Source: Clostridium tertium
Lineage (GTDB): Bacteria > Bacillota > Clostridia > Clostridiales > Clostridiaceae
DNA: 64,000 nt
Direction of reading: 5' to 3'
NCBI RefSeq assembly: GCF_017873245.1
Contig: NZ_JAGGJY010000002.1
Span: 62,001-126,000 of the forward strand
Shown here: piece after piece, positions 53,626-62,074 of the stretch
Layout of the letters: each line of letters starts with the position of its first letter
Position numbering within the stretch: position 1 is the stretch's first letter
Translations under genes and position numbers: made by a program
The notes under the pieces: generated by a model
What the model saw: the letters and a program-made list of their open reading frames with translations, nothing else
What the model was told of the DNA's origin: nothing
Databases searched by the model: none

Positions 53626-54145
53626 TTATATCACCACCTATAATTTTTCTTATTTTGTTAATACCTTTATTTATTCTAGATTTTACAGTTCCTAATGGTA
53701 TTTCCATAATTTCAGAAATTTCTTCATAAGTATAATCTAAATAATATCTAAGCCTAATAACTTCTTTTTGATTATCATTTAAATTTTCTATAAGAGATTT
53801 TAAATAAATTTTATTTTCCGATTTATTAAAAGCATTTTCAGCTGTCATATTCTCTAAATTAACTTCTTCATATTTCTTTCTCTTAGATAATTCCTTTTTA
53901 CATAGATTAACAAGTATTGTCTTGCTCCAACTGTAAAACGAATCAAGCTTTTTAAGCTTTGGAATTTCTTTATATAAAACTACTATCATTTCTTGTAATA
54001 TATCTAAGGCATCATGCTCATTTTTCATATATACATAAGCTAATTTATAGTAGTTATCTTTTTCACTCATGATCAGTTTTAAAAGAGCTTCTTTATCACC
54101 ATTTATAGCCTTCTTAACCTCTAGTTCCAAGCTTCTTCCCCCCAA
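53609..54145 (-). CDS. ECF sigma factor (SigV-like)
   Basis: 178-residue extracytoplasmic-function sigma factor. Region 2: KLAYVYMKNEHDALDILQEM and FYSWSKTILVNLCKKELSKR; region 4: LNDNQKEVIRLRYYLDYTYE, EISEIMEIPLGTVKSRINKG. Start ambiguous: TTG at 54145 with AAGGAG 7 nt upstream, or TTG at 54130 behind GGGGGGAAG. Overlaps the DUF4179 gene, and probably autoregulates the pair. Confidence 0.92.
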   Translation of the reverse strand: MGGRSLELEVKKAINGDKEALLKLIMSEKDNYYKLAYVYMKNEHDALDILQEMIVVLYKEIPKLKKLDSFYSWSKTILVNLCKKELSKRKKYEEVNLENMTAENAFNKSENKIYLKSLIENLNDNQKEVIRLRYYLDYTYEEISEIMEIPLGTVKSRINKGINKIRKIIGGDINDGFR

Positions 54146-54217
54146 ACCTTGTCTCCTTAAATATTAACCTATATACCTAAGAGTTGTATAGTGACTAAAA
54201 AGTTCCCTAAGCTTTTA

Positions 54218-54829
54218 TTATTTTAAAGAATTTATATAATCTATTGGTCTATATATTACACTTTCATCATTTAAATAAATCTTGCCTTTTTTTACTCCAC
54301 CAATTGGATATGGTAATTTATTATATGCATTTATCATTTCACCTTTTCCCTTATATAAAACTACATGTCCTGGTGTAAAAACTAGATCTCCTGGCTGTAT
54401 ATCTTCTTTATCAACTTCATACCCTTGTAATATATCTTCTTGATCAAAAGTTGAATAACCAATCTCAACACCCGTAACTTCTCTATATGCAAAGTAAGTT
54501 AATCCTGAACAATCAAAAGCCTGATTTCCTATGTATGTTTCTCTCTTTAATGGATAATAGTCTTCTCCATAATAACCTATAAGTTCATCTAATCTCTCCT
54601 TACTCATAATCTCACCTTTTCCACCCCATACATATTCTAATCCTATTTTTTCTTCTGCCAATTCTATAACTTTATTTACAACTGCCTTTTCTTCTTCTGT
54701 CATATTTATACCTTCATTTTCATAATTATCTTTCTTATATAAATTATTAAATACTACAATTCCAACTAATAATAAAAATATTAAACCTAATATAAAAACT
54801 ATATTTTTATTTACCCTTATGATTCTCAT
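54218..54829 (-). CDS. NlpC/P60-type membrane-anchored peptidase
   Basis: 203-residue cell-wall peptidase or amidase. One N-terminal span (about 9-28) anchors an extracellular NlpC/P60 domain: Cys107 in AFDCSGLTYFAY, His155 in FTPGHVVLYKG, then EMINAY. The segment GLEYVWGGKGEIMSKERLDE precedes it. Such enzymes cleave D-Glu-dibasic bonds in peptidoglycan stems. It lies 70 nt upstream of the sigma gene on the same strand. ATG follows GAAAGGGG. Confidence 0.9.
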   Translation of the reverse strand: MRIIRVNKNIVFILGLIFLLLVGIVVFNNLYKKDNYENEGINMTEEEKAVVNKVIELAEEKIGLEYVWGGKGEIMSKERLDELIGYYGEDYYPLKRETYIGNQAFDCSGLTYFAYREVTGVEIGYSTFDQEDILQGYEVDKEDIQPGDLVFTPGHVVLYKGKGEMINAYNKLPYPIGGVKKGKIYLNDESVIYRPIDYINSLK

Positions 54830-54933
54830 CTTAAAACCCCTTTCAAATAATTTCCTTTATATAGTTAATTTTACATTAGAGCTCTCACTTTTCATAATTA
54901 CTTTTTAATTAAGAAATAATTAATTATAAATTA

Positions 54934-54965
54934 AAATGAGCTGCTAAATTAAAAACAGCTCATTT
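54934..54965 (-). terminator. Intrinsic terminator
   Basis: AAATGAGCTG pairs perfectly with CAGCTCATTT around 12 nt, just past the stop of the gene at 54988. Confidence 0.75.
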
Positions 54966-54987
54966 CACTTATAAATCTATCATATTT

Positions 54988-55470
54988 TTATCTATTCCAA
55001 CATTGGTATGGTACATAATTAAATATAGCTTCAAACCTATAATAATTATCACCATCATATGCAACTAGAGGTAATATATCAATTGCACCAGGTCTTATTC
55101 TTTTTTTGGGAACTAATAGTATTCCTGCATTTAATATATAATAATTTCCGATAGCTCCACATATTTCATTGAACCTTTCATTATAATTAGGTCCCATATA
55201 TTTTACGTTAACATTATCATAGCATTTTAATGATGATAGCAGAAAATATTGAGCTCTACATTGACGTACATATATTACTTTGTTTTCAGATTCGATATGC
55301 ATTTCTAATCTACAATTTGCTTGTAGTGGAGTTTGTTTTATATCTGGTATTATTTTTTCACTTTTTTCTTTAATCTCATATGTTTCTTTATTTATATTTT
55401 CAAATAAATATCCATTTATTTCTTCTCTATATTTATTAAGATCATTATAATCTAATCTTTCCACACTCAT
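54988..55470 (-). CDS. Uncharacterised paralogue pair, member 2
   Basis: 160-residue soluble protein; no signal peptide. N-terminal 45 residues are variable and charged; the rest aligns with the 172-residue neighbour (PLQANCRLEMHI, NKVIYV, AQYFLLSSLKC, NVKYMGPNYN, IRPGAIDILPLVAYDG). Ends in YQCWNR. Four cysteines, two of them shared in position with the paralogue. Family unknown to me; the Cys content and simple beta pattern recall spore-coat or exosporium proteins, but this is a guess. ATG at 55470 sits close to AGGAGG; GTG two codons on has better spacing. Confidence 0.75.
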   Translation of the reverse strand: MSVERLDYNDLNKYREEINGYLFENINKETYEIKEKSEKIIPDIKQTPLQANCRLEMHIESENKVIYVRQCRAQYFLLSSLKCYDNVNVKYMGPNYNERFNEICGAIGNYYILNAGILLVPKKRIRPGAIDILPLVAYDGDNYYRFEAIFNYVPYQCWNR

Positions 55471-55612
55471 ATCCTCCTAATATAGATTTAATTTAATAAC
55501 ATACATTTGAACCTTAAATTAAACACATTATAATATGTTTGAAATTTAAAACATTCATATAGTAAACTATTAAGAAAGTTTTATTTATTGATTTAAGCAT
55601 AATTTCTATATA

Positions 55613-55649
55613 AAACAGACATCTTAAACGCCCATTAAGATGTCTGTTT
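55613..55649 (-). terminator. Intrinsic terminator
   Basis: Perfect 15-bp stem AAACAGACATCTTAA / TTAAGATGTCTGTTT with a 7-nt loop, between the two paralogues; each therefore has its own transcript end. Confidence 0.85.
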
Positions 55650-55674
55650 AGCCCCTATCTTTTATAGCTGCAAT

Positions 55675-56193
55675 TTATTTTTTGCAGCACTTACATGGAT
55701 CAAATGTAAAAACCACATCAAATTTAAATTTATTACATCCATCAAATGCTTCAAAAGGCAATACATCAATTTCCCCTGGCCTTAAGCGTTCATTCGGAAT
55801 AAATAATATTCCTGAATTTAAGATAAAATAAGTTCCTAGGTCTCCATTAACCTTCTTAAACTTTTGATTAAATCCATGACCGATATATTTTACATTAATT
55901 GGACCACAACATTTTGATGAAGATGCTAAAAAATATTGAGCTGTTTTTGGACATACATATATTATTTTATTTTCTGGATTAATATGAATTTCAGATTTGC
56001 AATTTGATTCAAGTGGTGTGTAGTTTTGATTTGAAATTTCTTCAAAACAATCTTCTTCTTCCTCTTCAATTTTATCATCTTTTTTAAATATTCCCATTTC
56101 TTTTTTTAGATCCTCTTCCAACTCTAAATGCATTTTTATAAATTCTCCGTCATCAACTGTATCTAATTCAGATTCATCATAAAAAGTTCTCAT
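55675..56193 (-). CDS. Uncharacterised paralogue pair, member 1
   Basis: 172-residue soluble protein. An acidic N-terminus (EEEEEDCFEE, about 41-50) precedes the conserved domain (about 60-168) shared with the next gene: PLESNCKSEIHINPENKIIY, AQYFLASSSKCCGPINVKYI, then GTYFILNSGILFIPNERLRP and GEIDVLPFEAFDG. It ends FDPCKCCKK. Seven cysteines, including CC and CKCC pairs, suggest metal binding or disulfide cross-linking. Function unknown. ATG follows AGGAGGATAT. Confidence 0.75.
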   Translation of the reverse strand: MRTFYDESELDTVDDGEFIKMHLELEEDLKKEMGIFKKDDKIEEEEEDCFEEISNQNYTPLESNCKSEIHINPENKIIYVCPKTAQYFLASSSKCCGPINVKYIGHGFNQKFKKVNGDLGTYFILNSGILFIPNERLRPGEIDVLPFEAFDGCNKFKFDVVFTFDPCKCCKK

Positions 56194-56425
56194 TAATTAT
56201 ATCCTCCTGCTAATTAAAGAATTATTTTCTTGTATATCATCGATATTCTATTAGATACAATAGTATATTCATATATATTTAAATTGACATATAAAAAACA
56301 TATTTAAAATTTAGTTTTGCTTTTAATACGTCTTCTTTTTCCTCTCGCTATTACTAAAAATAATCTCCACTATATAATTAAATTACCTTTAGCATATTCA
56401 TTCTAATTAATTCTATAAAAATAAA

Positions 56426-56447
56426 AGGATATCACATTAGATATCCT
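56426..56447 (-). terminator. Intrinsic terminator of phzF
   Basis: AGGATATC / GATATCCT, 6-nt loop, followed by TTTTATTTTT on the minus strand. Confidence 0.8.
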
Positions 56448-56451
56448 GAAA

Positions 56452-57288
56452 TTATAAATATAACTCTCCTCTTAGTACTATAACAGCTTCTCCGCTTAAT
56501 CTTACTCTATCATTTTCTAATAATTTTAATGAAATTTCTCCACTCCTATTTGAAGCTTGATAAGCATTCATATCCATTTTATTTAATTTATTACTCCAAT
56601 AATTTGCTAGTAAAGTATGAACTGAGCCTGTAACCAGATCTTCATTTATACCAGCCCATGGATTAAAATATCTTGAAATAAAATCATATTTTTCATTTCC
56701 TCTACAAGTAACACCTATTCCTTTTACATCACTTTTAAACTTTAGTGATTTTAATATTTCAAAATTTGGTTTTAAATTTATTATATTCTCTTTGTCTTTT
56801 ACTTCTATAACAAGCTTTCTTGTTTTTTTACCTATTATAGCTTTTGAGTAACTTCTTATTCCCATAGCATCTAATATATCTTGTGTTAAATTAAAATCTA
56901 AAGCCTTATCTATTGGAAAATCTAAACTTATCTTTTCATCTTTCTTTTTAGCTGTAAGTAGTCCACTTTTAGTTTCATATTTAATATATTGCTCTTTTAT
57001 ATTAAACTCATCAAATAAAACTTTAGATGTTGCTATAGTTGCATGACCACATAAATCAACTTCAACTTCTGGAGTAAACCATCTTAAAGAAAATAAATTA
57101 CCCTTACCTATATTAGAATTTTTTAAATGCTTAACAAATGCTGTTTCTGATAAATTCATTTCCTGGGCAATATTTTTCATTAATTCATCACTTATGTCAT
57201 CTTCTAAAATACAAACTGCTGCTGGATTTCCTTTAAATGATTCACTAGTAAATGCATCTACTTGATATATTTTAATTTTATTTCTCAC
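56452..57288 (-). CDS. PhzF family isomerase
   Basis: 278-residue protein of the PhzF/diaminopimelate-epimerase fold. Signatures: KIYQVDAFTSESFKGNPAAV at the N-terminus, MNLSETAFVKHLK (the conserved catalytic Glu), LRWFTPEVEVDLCGHATIAT and EDLVTGSVHTLLANYW. It has a normal length. Outside phenazine producers the substrate of these isomerases is unknown, and no phenazine genes are present here. GTG start at 57288 behind AGGGAGAAAG. Monocistronic. Confidence 0.9.
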   Translation of the reverse strand: MRNKIKIYQVDAFTSESFKGNPAAVCILEDDISDELMKNIAQEMNLSETAFVKHLKNSNIGKGNLFSLRWFTPEVEVDLCGHATIATSKVLFDEFNIKEQYIKYETKSGLLTAKKKDEKISLDFPIDKALDFNLTQDILDAMGIRSYSKAIIGKKTRKLVIEVKDKENIINLKPNFEILKSLKFKSDVKGIGVTCRGNEKYDFISRYFNPWAGINEDLVTGSVHTLLANYWSNKLNKMDMNAYQASNRSGEISLKLLENDRVRLSGEAVIVLRGELYL

Positions 57289-57459
57289 TGTCTTTCTCCC
57301 TACATTTTTGTAATATTACTTACTTATCTTGAAATAATATTTAATTATAATTATATATTTAAAAATTATATTTTACTTAAATAATATATTAACTATCATA
57401 TTATAATAAATAAAAACTCATACATGCTTATAATTAAATTTTATGATTATATTTATATT

Positions 57460-57819
57460 TTACTTTATTCTTATAATCTTACCATCAACTTGAACTGGAT
57501 AAATTTCTCTTACTGGACCAGTTATTATTACCTCTACCATATCCCCTACTTTAATATCTAATAATTTTAATTTTTTATTACTCTTTTCATTTATTATCTT
57601 CGTCTTTTTGTTTATTGAAACACTTGCTTTATCAAACTCTGTATCTTCTTCAATATCTCCTTCTACTAAGATATAACCGATTTTATCCTCTTGACTTTTT
57701 TCTGTTACTAATCCCCTTATAGCTACTTTATTATTATTTTCTTTAGTTAAAGCCCAGCCTGAAATCATAAATATAATAAATATTAATAAAATCAAATATA
57801 CCTTTTTACCACTTATCAT
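57460..57819 (-). CDS. YobA/DUF3221-like exported protein
   Basis: 119-residue protein with an N-terminal hydrophobic segment (about 5-24) and a small beta domain (VAIRGLVTEKSQEDKIGYIL, then KASVSINKKTKIIN, VGDMVEVIITGPVREIYPVQ), matching the pattern of DUF3221/YobA proteins. It has no lipobox cysteine. Function not known. The ATG at 57819 is preferred (AAAGGGG 6-8 nt upstream) over one at 57825. Confidence 0.7.
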   Translation of the reverse strand: MISGKKVYLILLIFIIFMISGWALTKENNNKVAIRGLVTEKSQEDKIGYILVEGDIEEDTEFDKASVSINKKTKIINEKSNKKLKLLDIKVGDMVEVIITGPVREIYPVQVDGKIIRIK

Positions 57820-57996
57820 AATCATCCCCTTTAAATATATATTTATCTTTCCAGTTTTATACTTAATATCATTTTACTATTTTTACATATTCAATTATAT
57901 CTTAATCTAACAAAAGTAATTACTAATTTAAGATTTCTTTAAGGTTATCTTTATATAATTACCTCATAAGATATCAATTCTATGGGAGGTATTTAT

Positions 57997-58743
57997 ATGG
58001 CAATAAAATCATTTCAACGATATGAAAAAAAATTTATATTAGATGAAAATCAATATAACGCACTTATTCCAATTTTATCAAAATATATGAATCCAGATAA
58101 ATTCTGTAAGTTTGGACAGAACTACAGTATTTACAATATATATTATGATACTGATGATAATCAAATAATTAGACATTCTATTAATAAACCTTACTATAAA
58201 GAAAAACTTAGATTAAGAAGTTACAGTATACCTACTAGTAAAGATGATAAAGTTTTTCTTGAATTAAAGAAAAAAATTAATGGAATTGTAAATAAACGTA
58301 GAGCTACTTTAACTCTAAATGAAGCTTATAAATTTTTAGAGTTAGGGGAAAGACCTGAGACTTCTGATTATTTAAATAATCAAGTTCTCAATGAAATAGA
58401 ATATCACATAAGTAATCATGATATTCATCCAACTGTATATATAAGCTATAGTAGGAAAGCTTTCTTTGCAAAGAATGATAATGATTTCAGAATAACTTTT
58501 GATTCTAATATAATAACTAGACGTGATAACCTCTTTCTTGAAGCTGGTAGTTTTGGTGATAGACTATTAGATAAAAAACACTACCTTATGGAAGTAAAAA
58601 TATTAGGTGCTATTCCAGTTTGGTTTACTAAAATTCTTTCAGATTTAGAGATATACAATACTCACTTTTCTAAATATGGAAATGAATATATGAGATATTG
58701 TTTAAATAAAAATTATGATACAGGGAGGAAAGATGTATGTTAG
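57997..58743 (+). CDS. VTC-domain polyphosphate polymerase-like protein
   Basis: About 248-residue protein of the VTC fold, known from the yeast vacuolar polyphosphate polymerase and found in bacteria beside DUF4956 and CotH genes. Basic tunnel-lining motifs are visible: RYEKKFILDE, KEKLRLRSYS, FLELKKKI, VNKRRATLTL, NEIEYH, SYSRKAFFA and the metal-binding acid in LMEVKI. The ATG at 57997 follows GGGAGGTATT. Its end overlaps the DUF4956 gene by 7 nt. The activity is inferred from family. Confidence 0.87.
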   Translation: MAIKSFQRYEKKFILDENQYNALIPILSKYMNPDKFCKFGQNYSIYNIYYDTDDNQIIRHSINKPYYKEKLRLRSYSIPTSKDDKVFLELKKKINGIVNKRRATLTLNEAYKFLELGERPETSDYLNNQVLNEIEYHISNHDIHPTVYISYSRKAFFAKNDNDFRITFDSNIITRRDNLFLEAGSFGDRLLDKKHYLMEVKILGAIPVWFTKILSDLEIYNTHFSKYGNEYMRYCLNKNYDTGRKDVC

Positions 58744-59426
58744 AAACTATAATTACATCAACGAATGGAGAATCATTCACACTATTTAACGCACTATTTA
58801 TTATAATATCTTCAATTGTTCTTGGCTTAATTATAAGCCTTGCATATATGAAGACACATAAAAAAGAAGGATATGCAACAGGATTTACAATAACTCTTAT
58901 AATGTTACCTGTTATAATTGCAATTATCATACTTCTAGTTGGAAATAATGTTGCTAGAGCATTTAGCTTAGCTGGAGCTTTTTCAATTATTCGTTTTAGA
59001 AGCGCACCTGGAGATCCAAAGGATATAACTTATGTATTCTTTACTTTAGCTGTTGGTCTAACTTGTGGCATGGGTTATATAGGATATGCTTTTATATTTA
59101 CATTAATACTATGTGCTTTAACCTTAATATTAGATGCAACAAAATTTGCTATGCCAAAAACAAAAACATCTAAGCTTAAAATCACAATTCCTGAAGACTT
59201 AAATTATGATGGTATTTTTGATGATATCCTTAATAAATACACAAATTCATGGCATATTGAAACTATTAAAACTAGAGATTTTGGATCACTATTTGAAATT
59301 CATTATATAATCCATATGAAACTTGACGCTAATCAAAAGAAATTTATAGATGAATTAAGATGCAAAAACGGTAATTTAAACATTTCATTAAATTTTGCTG
59401 GTTTTGAAGAAAAAGTTTATAGCTAA
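58737..59426 (+). CDS. DUF4956 membrane protein
   Basis: 229-residue protein with four spans (about 18-38, 47-67, 72-110, 112-132) and a cytoplasmic C-terminal domain (SKLKITIPEDLNYDGIFDDI onward) resembling a ferredoxin-like regulatory fold. The block AFSLAGAFSIIRFRSAPGDP is the family's hallmark. It is always linked to VTC-type genes in related genomes and may form the membrane part of the same complex. ATG at 58737 follows AGGAAAG within the VTC gene end. Confidence 0.9.
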   Translation: MLETIITSTNGESFTLFNALFIIISSIVLGLIISLAYMKTHKKEGYATGFTITLIMLPVIIAIIILLVGNNVARAFSLAGAFSIIRFRSAPGDPKDITYVFFTLAVGLTCGMGYIGYAFIFTLILCALTLILDATKFAMPKTKTSKLKITIPEDLNYDGIFDDILNKYTNSWHIETIKTRDFGSLFEIHYIIHMKLDANQKKFIDELRCKNGNLNISLNFAGFEEKVYS

Positions 59427-59561
59427 ATTACTATAAAAGCAAAGATAAATAAAGTATGTTTCATAAGTTAAATAGCTGTACAAAGAAGTACTAGGCTCGA
59501 TATATACTTATTTCACATATTTTATTTATCTTCTTTTATCTATATTTTATTACTGATGTTA

Positions 59562-60863
59562 CTAATTACTAAATAATTTTTCATAAGCCATATTAATTAA
59601 TTCATCTTCACTTATTCCTTCAATTGTTGATATCTCTACCATCTTATTAGGTGAAATAATTATATATTGATGTCCACGTTCATTAATATAAACTTTTATG
59701 TCATTTGGTAAACTAGTTTGCTTTTCAATATATTCTATACCAGCTTTATTATCAAAATCTATTGTTTTATTCAAATTATATCTAACTGCCCATTTATATT
59801 TACTTTCAAAAACATGATAACTTAAATAATCATTTTCTCCTTCACAGCTATAAAATAAATATGATGCTATTGGAGATTTTTCTAATCTGTAGTATAGTGA
59901 ATCATCTTTACTAATATCATTAAAATCCTCTAATCTTAAAGTAGCTACTTTTTCTAACATTTCATCATCAAGTTTATAATCTCTTGTATATATATTTCTA
60001 AAAATTATATTTGTCATAATAAAAAATATCACTAATGTTAATAATATATATACACTTGAAATTATAGTTTTTTTATTTTTATAATTCTTATTTTTAACAA
60101 ATCTAACTATATAATTTAATAAAGCTATTAATAAGATAAACGTAACACATATCTTAATAAAATCTATATCAGATTTCATACCATAAAATATAAAAGCTAT
60201 AACAGTTACGATAAATAGCGCCTTATAAATAGTTCTCTTAATCAAAGCAATAACTTTAAAATTATAAGATATTTTTTTTCCTTTACTTATTAATAATTTA
60301 CCTCTAATATTGAATATTAAAAATGTTATTAATCCTATAATCTCATGTATTGAGAAAGTACTAACAAATAAAAGACTTCCTAAACTTAATGGACTTGCTA
60401 AAAAATGCCCATCTGAGCTTCCTATTGTTATAATATATTGTGAGTATAAAAGAAATACTAAAGTTATAAAATTTAAGCTAACATATTTTAATGATGCTTT
60501 ACGAATAGTATTAAACTTTTCAACTTCATCTGTATGAATATCTATTCTTTCTTGATCTATTTCACTACAATAAACTTGTATTTTTTCTCTTCCGCAAATA
60601 AATTCCCATCCAGCTTCTTTACAATACTCTCTGTACTCTAATAAACTTTCGCTATCTTTTCCATCAAAGAACGATACACTATCCATTATATCAACTGAAT
60701 ATTTCAAATTTTTAGGCTCACTTCTTTTAAATTTTAGGAATAATCCCATCATATTCTCTAATACCCATCCCTTTAATGCCATTTTTTCTAGATATTCTTC
60801 TAAACTTTTATACTCATAAGGTAAAAAACTAAATATAACCCACTTCTTATTTACCAATACCAT
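59562..60863 (-). CDS. DUF2812 membrane protein
   Basis: 433-residue protein. Residues 1-115 form the DUF2812 domain (KKWVIFSFLPYEYKSLEEYL, AGWEFICGREKIQVYCSE); four to six membrane spans follow (about 133-330), then an extracytoplasmic domain of about 110 residues. These proteins are typically the target of an adjacent PadR repressor, as here (17-nt overlap). Physiological role unknown; induction by membrane stress is a common suggestion. ATG follows AGGAGGATAT. Confidence 0.88.
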   Translation of the reverse strand: MVLVNKKWVIFSFLPYEYKSLEEYLEKMALKGWVLENMMGLFLKFKRSEPKNLKYSVDIMDSVSFFDGKDSESLLEYREYCKEAGWEFICGREKIQVYCSEIDQERIDIHTDEVEKFNTIRKASLKYVSLNFITLVFLLYSQYIITIGSSDGHFLASPLSLGSLLFVSTFSIHEIIGLITFLIFNIRGKLLISKGKKISYNFKVIALIKRTIYKALFIVTVIAFIFYGMKSDIDFIKICVTFILLIALLNYIVRFVKNKNYKNKKTIISSVYILLTLVIFFIMTNIIFRNIYTRDYKLDDEMLEKVATLRLEDFNDISKDDSLYYRLEKSPIASYLFYSCEGENDYLSYHVFESKYKWAVRYNLNKTIDFDNKAGIEYIEKQTSLPNDIKVYINERGHQYIIISPNKMVEISTIEGISEDELINMAYEKLFSN

Positions 60864-61179
60864 TATTATATCCTCCTAAAAAAGATTTCCCATCTTCAAC
60901 TAACAGAATTAAACGATTATATTCATCTTTTAATATTTCTAATCCTTTATTTGTTATTATGTAGCTTCTTTTCCTCCCTACAACTTCAGTTTCTCTAATA
61001 ATTCCTTCTTTCTCAAATCTACCAAGTAAAGCATATAATGTTCCTGGTCCGACCTTAACTCTTCCCTTTGATATTTCTTCAACTGATGCCATTATATCTA
61101 CACCACATCGCTCTTCTATTAAAGATATTAATATATAGTACATTGGCTCAGTTAAATTTTGAAACTGTTCTCTTGGCAT
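60847..61179 (-). CDS. PadR-family repressor
   Basis: 110-residue winged-helix regulator. LTEPMYYILISLIEERCGVD opens the DNA-binding domain; GTLYALLGRFEKEGII is the PadR recognition/wing block; then RRSYIITNKGLEILKDEYNR. The dimerisation tail is short. It probably represses its own operon through the inverted repeat upstream. ATG at 61179 follows TGGAGGCG. Confidence 0.93.
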   Translation of the reverse strand: MPREQFQNLTEPMYYILISLIEERCGVDIMASVEEISKGRVKVGPGTLYALLGRFEKEGIIRETEVVGRKRSYIITNKGLEILKDEYNRLILLVEDGKSFLGGYNNGIGK

Positions 61180-61198
61180 CTTTAATCGCCTCCAAACA

Positions 61199-61278
61199 TT
61201 GATACTCGATATTAAAAATATAAAAAAAAATTTTTTATCTTATATAACAAGTTTAATATCGAGTATCAATATTGTCAA
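61199..61278 (-). promoter_or_regulatory. PadR promoter and double operator
   Basis: TTGATACTCGATATTAAA (61199-61216) and its exact reverse complement (61252-61269) form an 18-bp inverted repeat 35 nt apart. On the minus strand TTGACA (61273-61278) and TAAACT (61250-61255), spacer 17, place the distal arm between -35 and -10, and the proximal arm between start of transcription and SD. Each arm contains a near-palindromic core ATACTCGATAT. Confidence 0.75.
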
Positions 61279-61315
61279 TAAAACTTTTAAAATATTCCTT
61301 CTTCCAATACCAAAC

Positions 61316-61342
61316 AAAGGGACTCACGAAATGAGACCCTTT
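61316..61342. repeat. Hairpin related to the 44.4-kb repeat
   Basis: AAAGGG.CTC pairs with GAG.CCCTTT around ACGAAAT; loop and GGG stem resemble the hairpin at 44423-44451 read on the other strand. It may act as terminator of the remnant downstream. Confidence 0.5.
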
Positions 61343-61431
61343 AATTTATAACTAAACCATATATTTAAACTTTAAACTTTATTCTTATTTTAGAATACTT
61401 TTTTAATTGCTCCAATATTTTAATAAAATCA

Positions 61432-61530
61432 TTCTCTTATCCTTGATTTTAATTCATTAATGAAATTATCTCTTTCGCTATTATCTTCTAATATTGAAAT
61501 TGGTATTATAATCTTTCTTTCTATCCCCTA
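61432..61530 (-). pseudogene. C-terminal gene remnant (YcxB-like?)
   Basis: A minus-strand frame without start reads about GIERKIIIPISILEDNSERD, then NFINELKSRIRE and a stop. The pattern recalls the C-terminus of YcxB-like proteins, but it is too short to be sure. Confidence 0.3.
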
Positions 61531-61547
61531 TTTTTTCAAGAACTATA

Positions 61548-61579
61548 TAAGCAGTGCGTGGCTAACCCCTCACTGCTTA
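61548..61579 (-). terminator. Hairpin downstream of the three-gene membrane operon
   Basis: TAAGCAGTG pairs perfectly with CACTGCTTA around 14 nt, about 70 nt past the last stop codon of the operon. No T-run follows, so termination strength is uncertain. Confidence 0.5.
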
Positions 61580-61645
61580 ACAATAATATACACATTCTTT
61601 TACAAATTGCTATTAACTATAATTTTTAATTATAATTTATAATCT

Positions 61646-62068
61646 CTACTTTTCCTCATTAACTAATACTTTCTTCAATGATGTAAATAGCATCCATAAA
61701 GCTATCATTAAAAGTATGTGAGATACTCCTGCAATTCCTGAAATCATTCCATTCACTCCACTAGTTACTTGTAATTCTAATGCTTGTATAATTCCACGAA
61801 TTAGCATCATACATACCATAAGTGGAAGTCCAATATTATATATAACCATGAATTTCTTAAAAGTTTTGTTATATAATAGTTCTGTATCTCTACAAAATAG
61901 AGCTATAATTAAAAATAGTATTGAACCTAATACTATTAAATGTACGTGTATATATCCCAATGTTGTTTGGCCTGTGAATCCTAAAACTTTCGTAAATTCT
62001 CTGTAAAAAACTCCACCTACCATTGCTAGTAAAAAATATATAAATGAAATGTTCAATATCTTTTTCAT
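61646..62068 (-). CDS. DUF2871-like membrane protein
   Basis: 140-residue protein with four membrane spans (about 6-24, 38-58, 73-93, 107-128). It begins MKKILNISFIYFLLAMVGGV, with HVHLIVLGSILFLIIALFCR as second span containing two His, and MLIRGIIQALELQ in the third loop. This matches the DUF2871 layout, which is distantly like heme-containing oxidase-type membrane proteins with conserved His. Last gene of a three-gene operon; 6 nt separate it from the previous gene. ATG follows AAGGAGGTAG. Confidence 0.82.
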   Translation of the reverse strand: MKKILNISFIYFLLAMVGGVFYREFTKVLGFTGQTTLGYIHVHLIVLGSILFLIIALFCRDTELLYNKTFKKFMVIYNIGLPLMVCMMLIRGIIQALELQVTSGVNGMISGIAGVSHILLMIALWMLFTSLKKVLVNEEK

Positions 62069-62074
62069 ACAAAA

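Larger units (their letters stand above)
61280..61645. other. Intergenic region with hairpins and a remnant
   Basis: About 365 nt. Contains the GGG-stem hairpin at 61316-61342, a remnant reading frame at 61432-61530 and a hairpin at 61548-61579. No complete gene. Confidence 0.45.
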
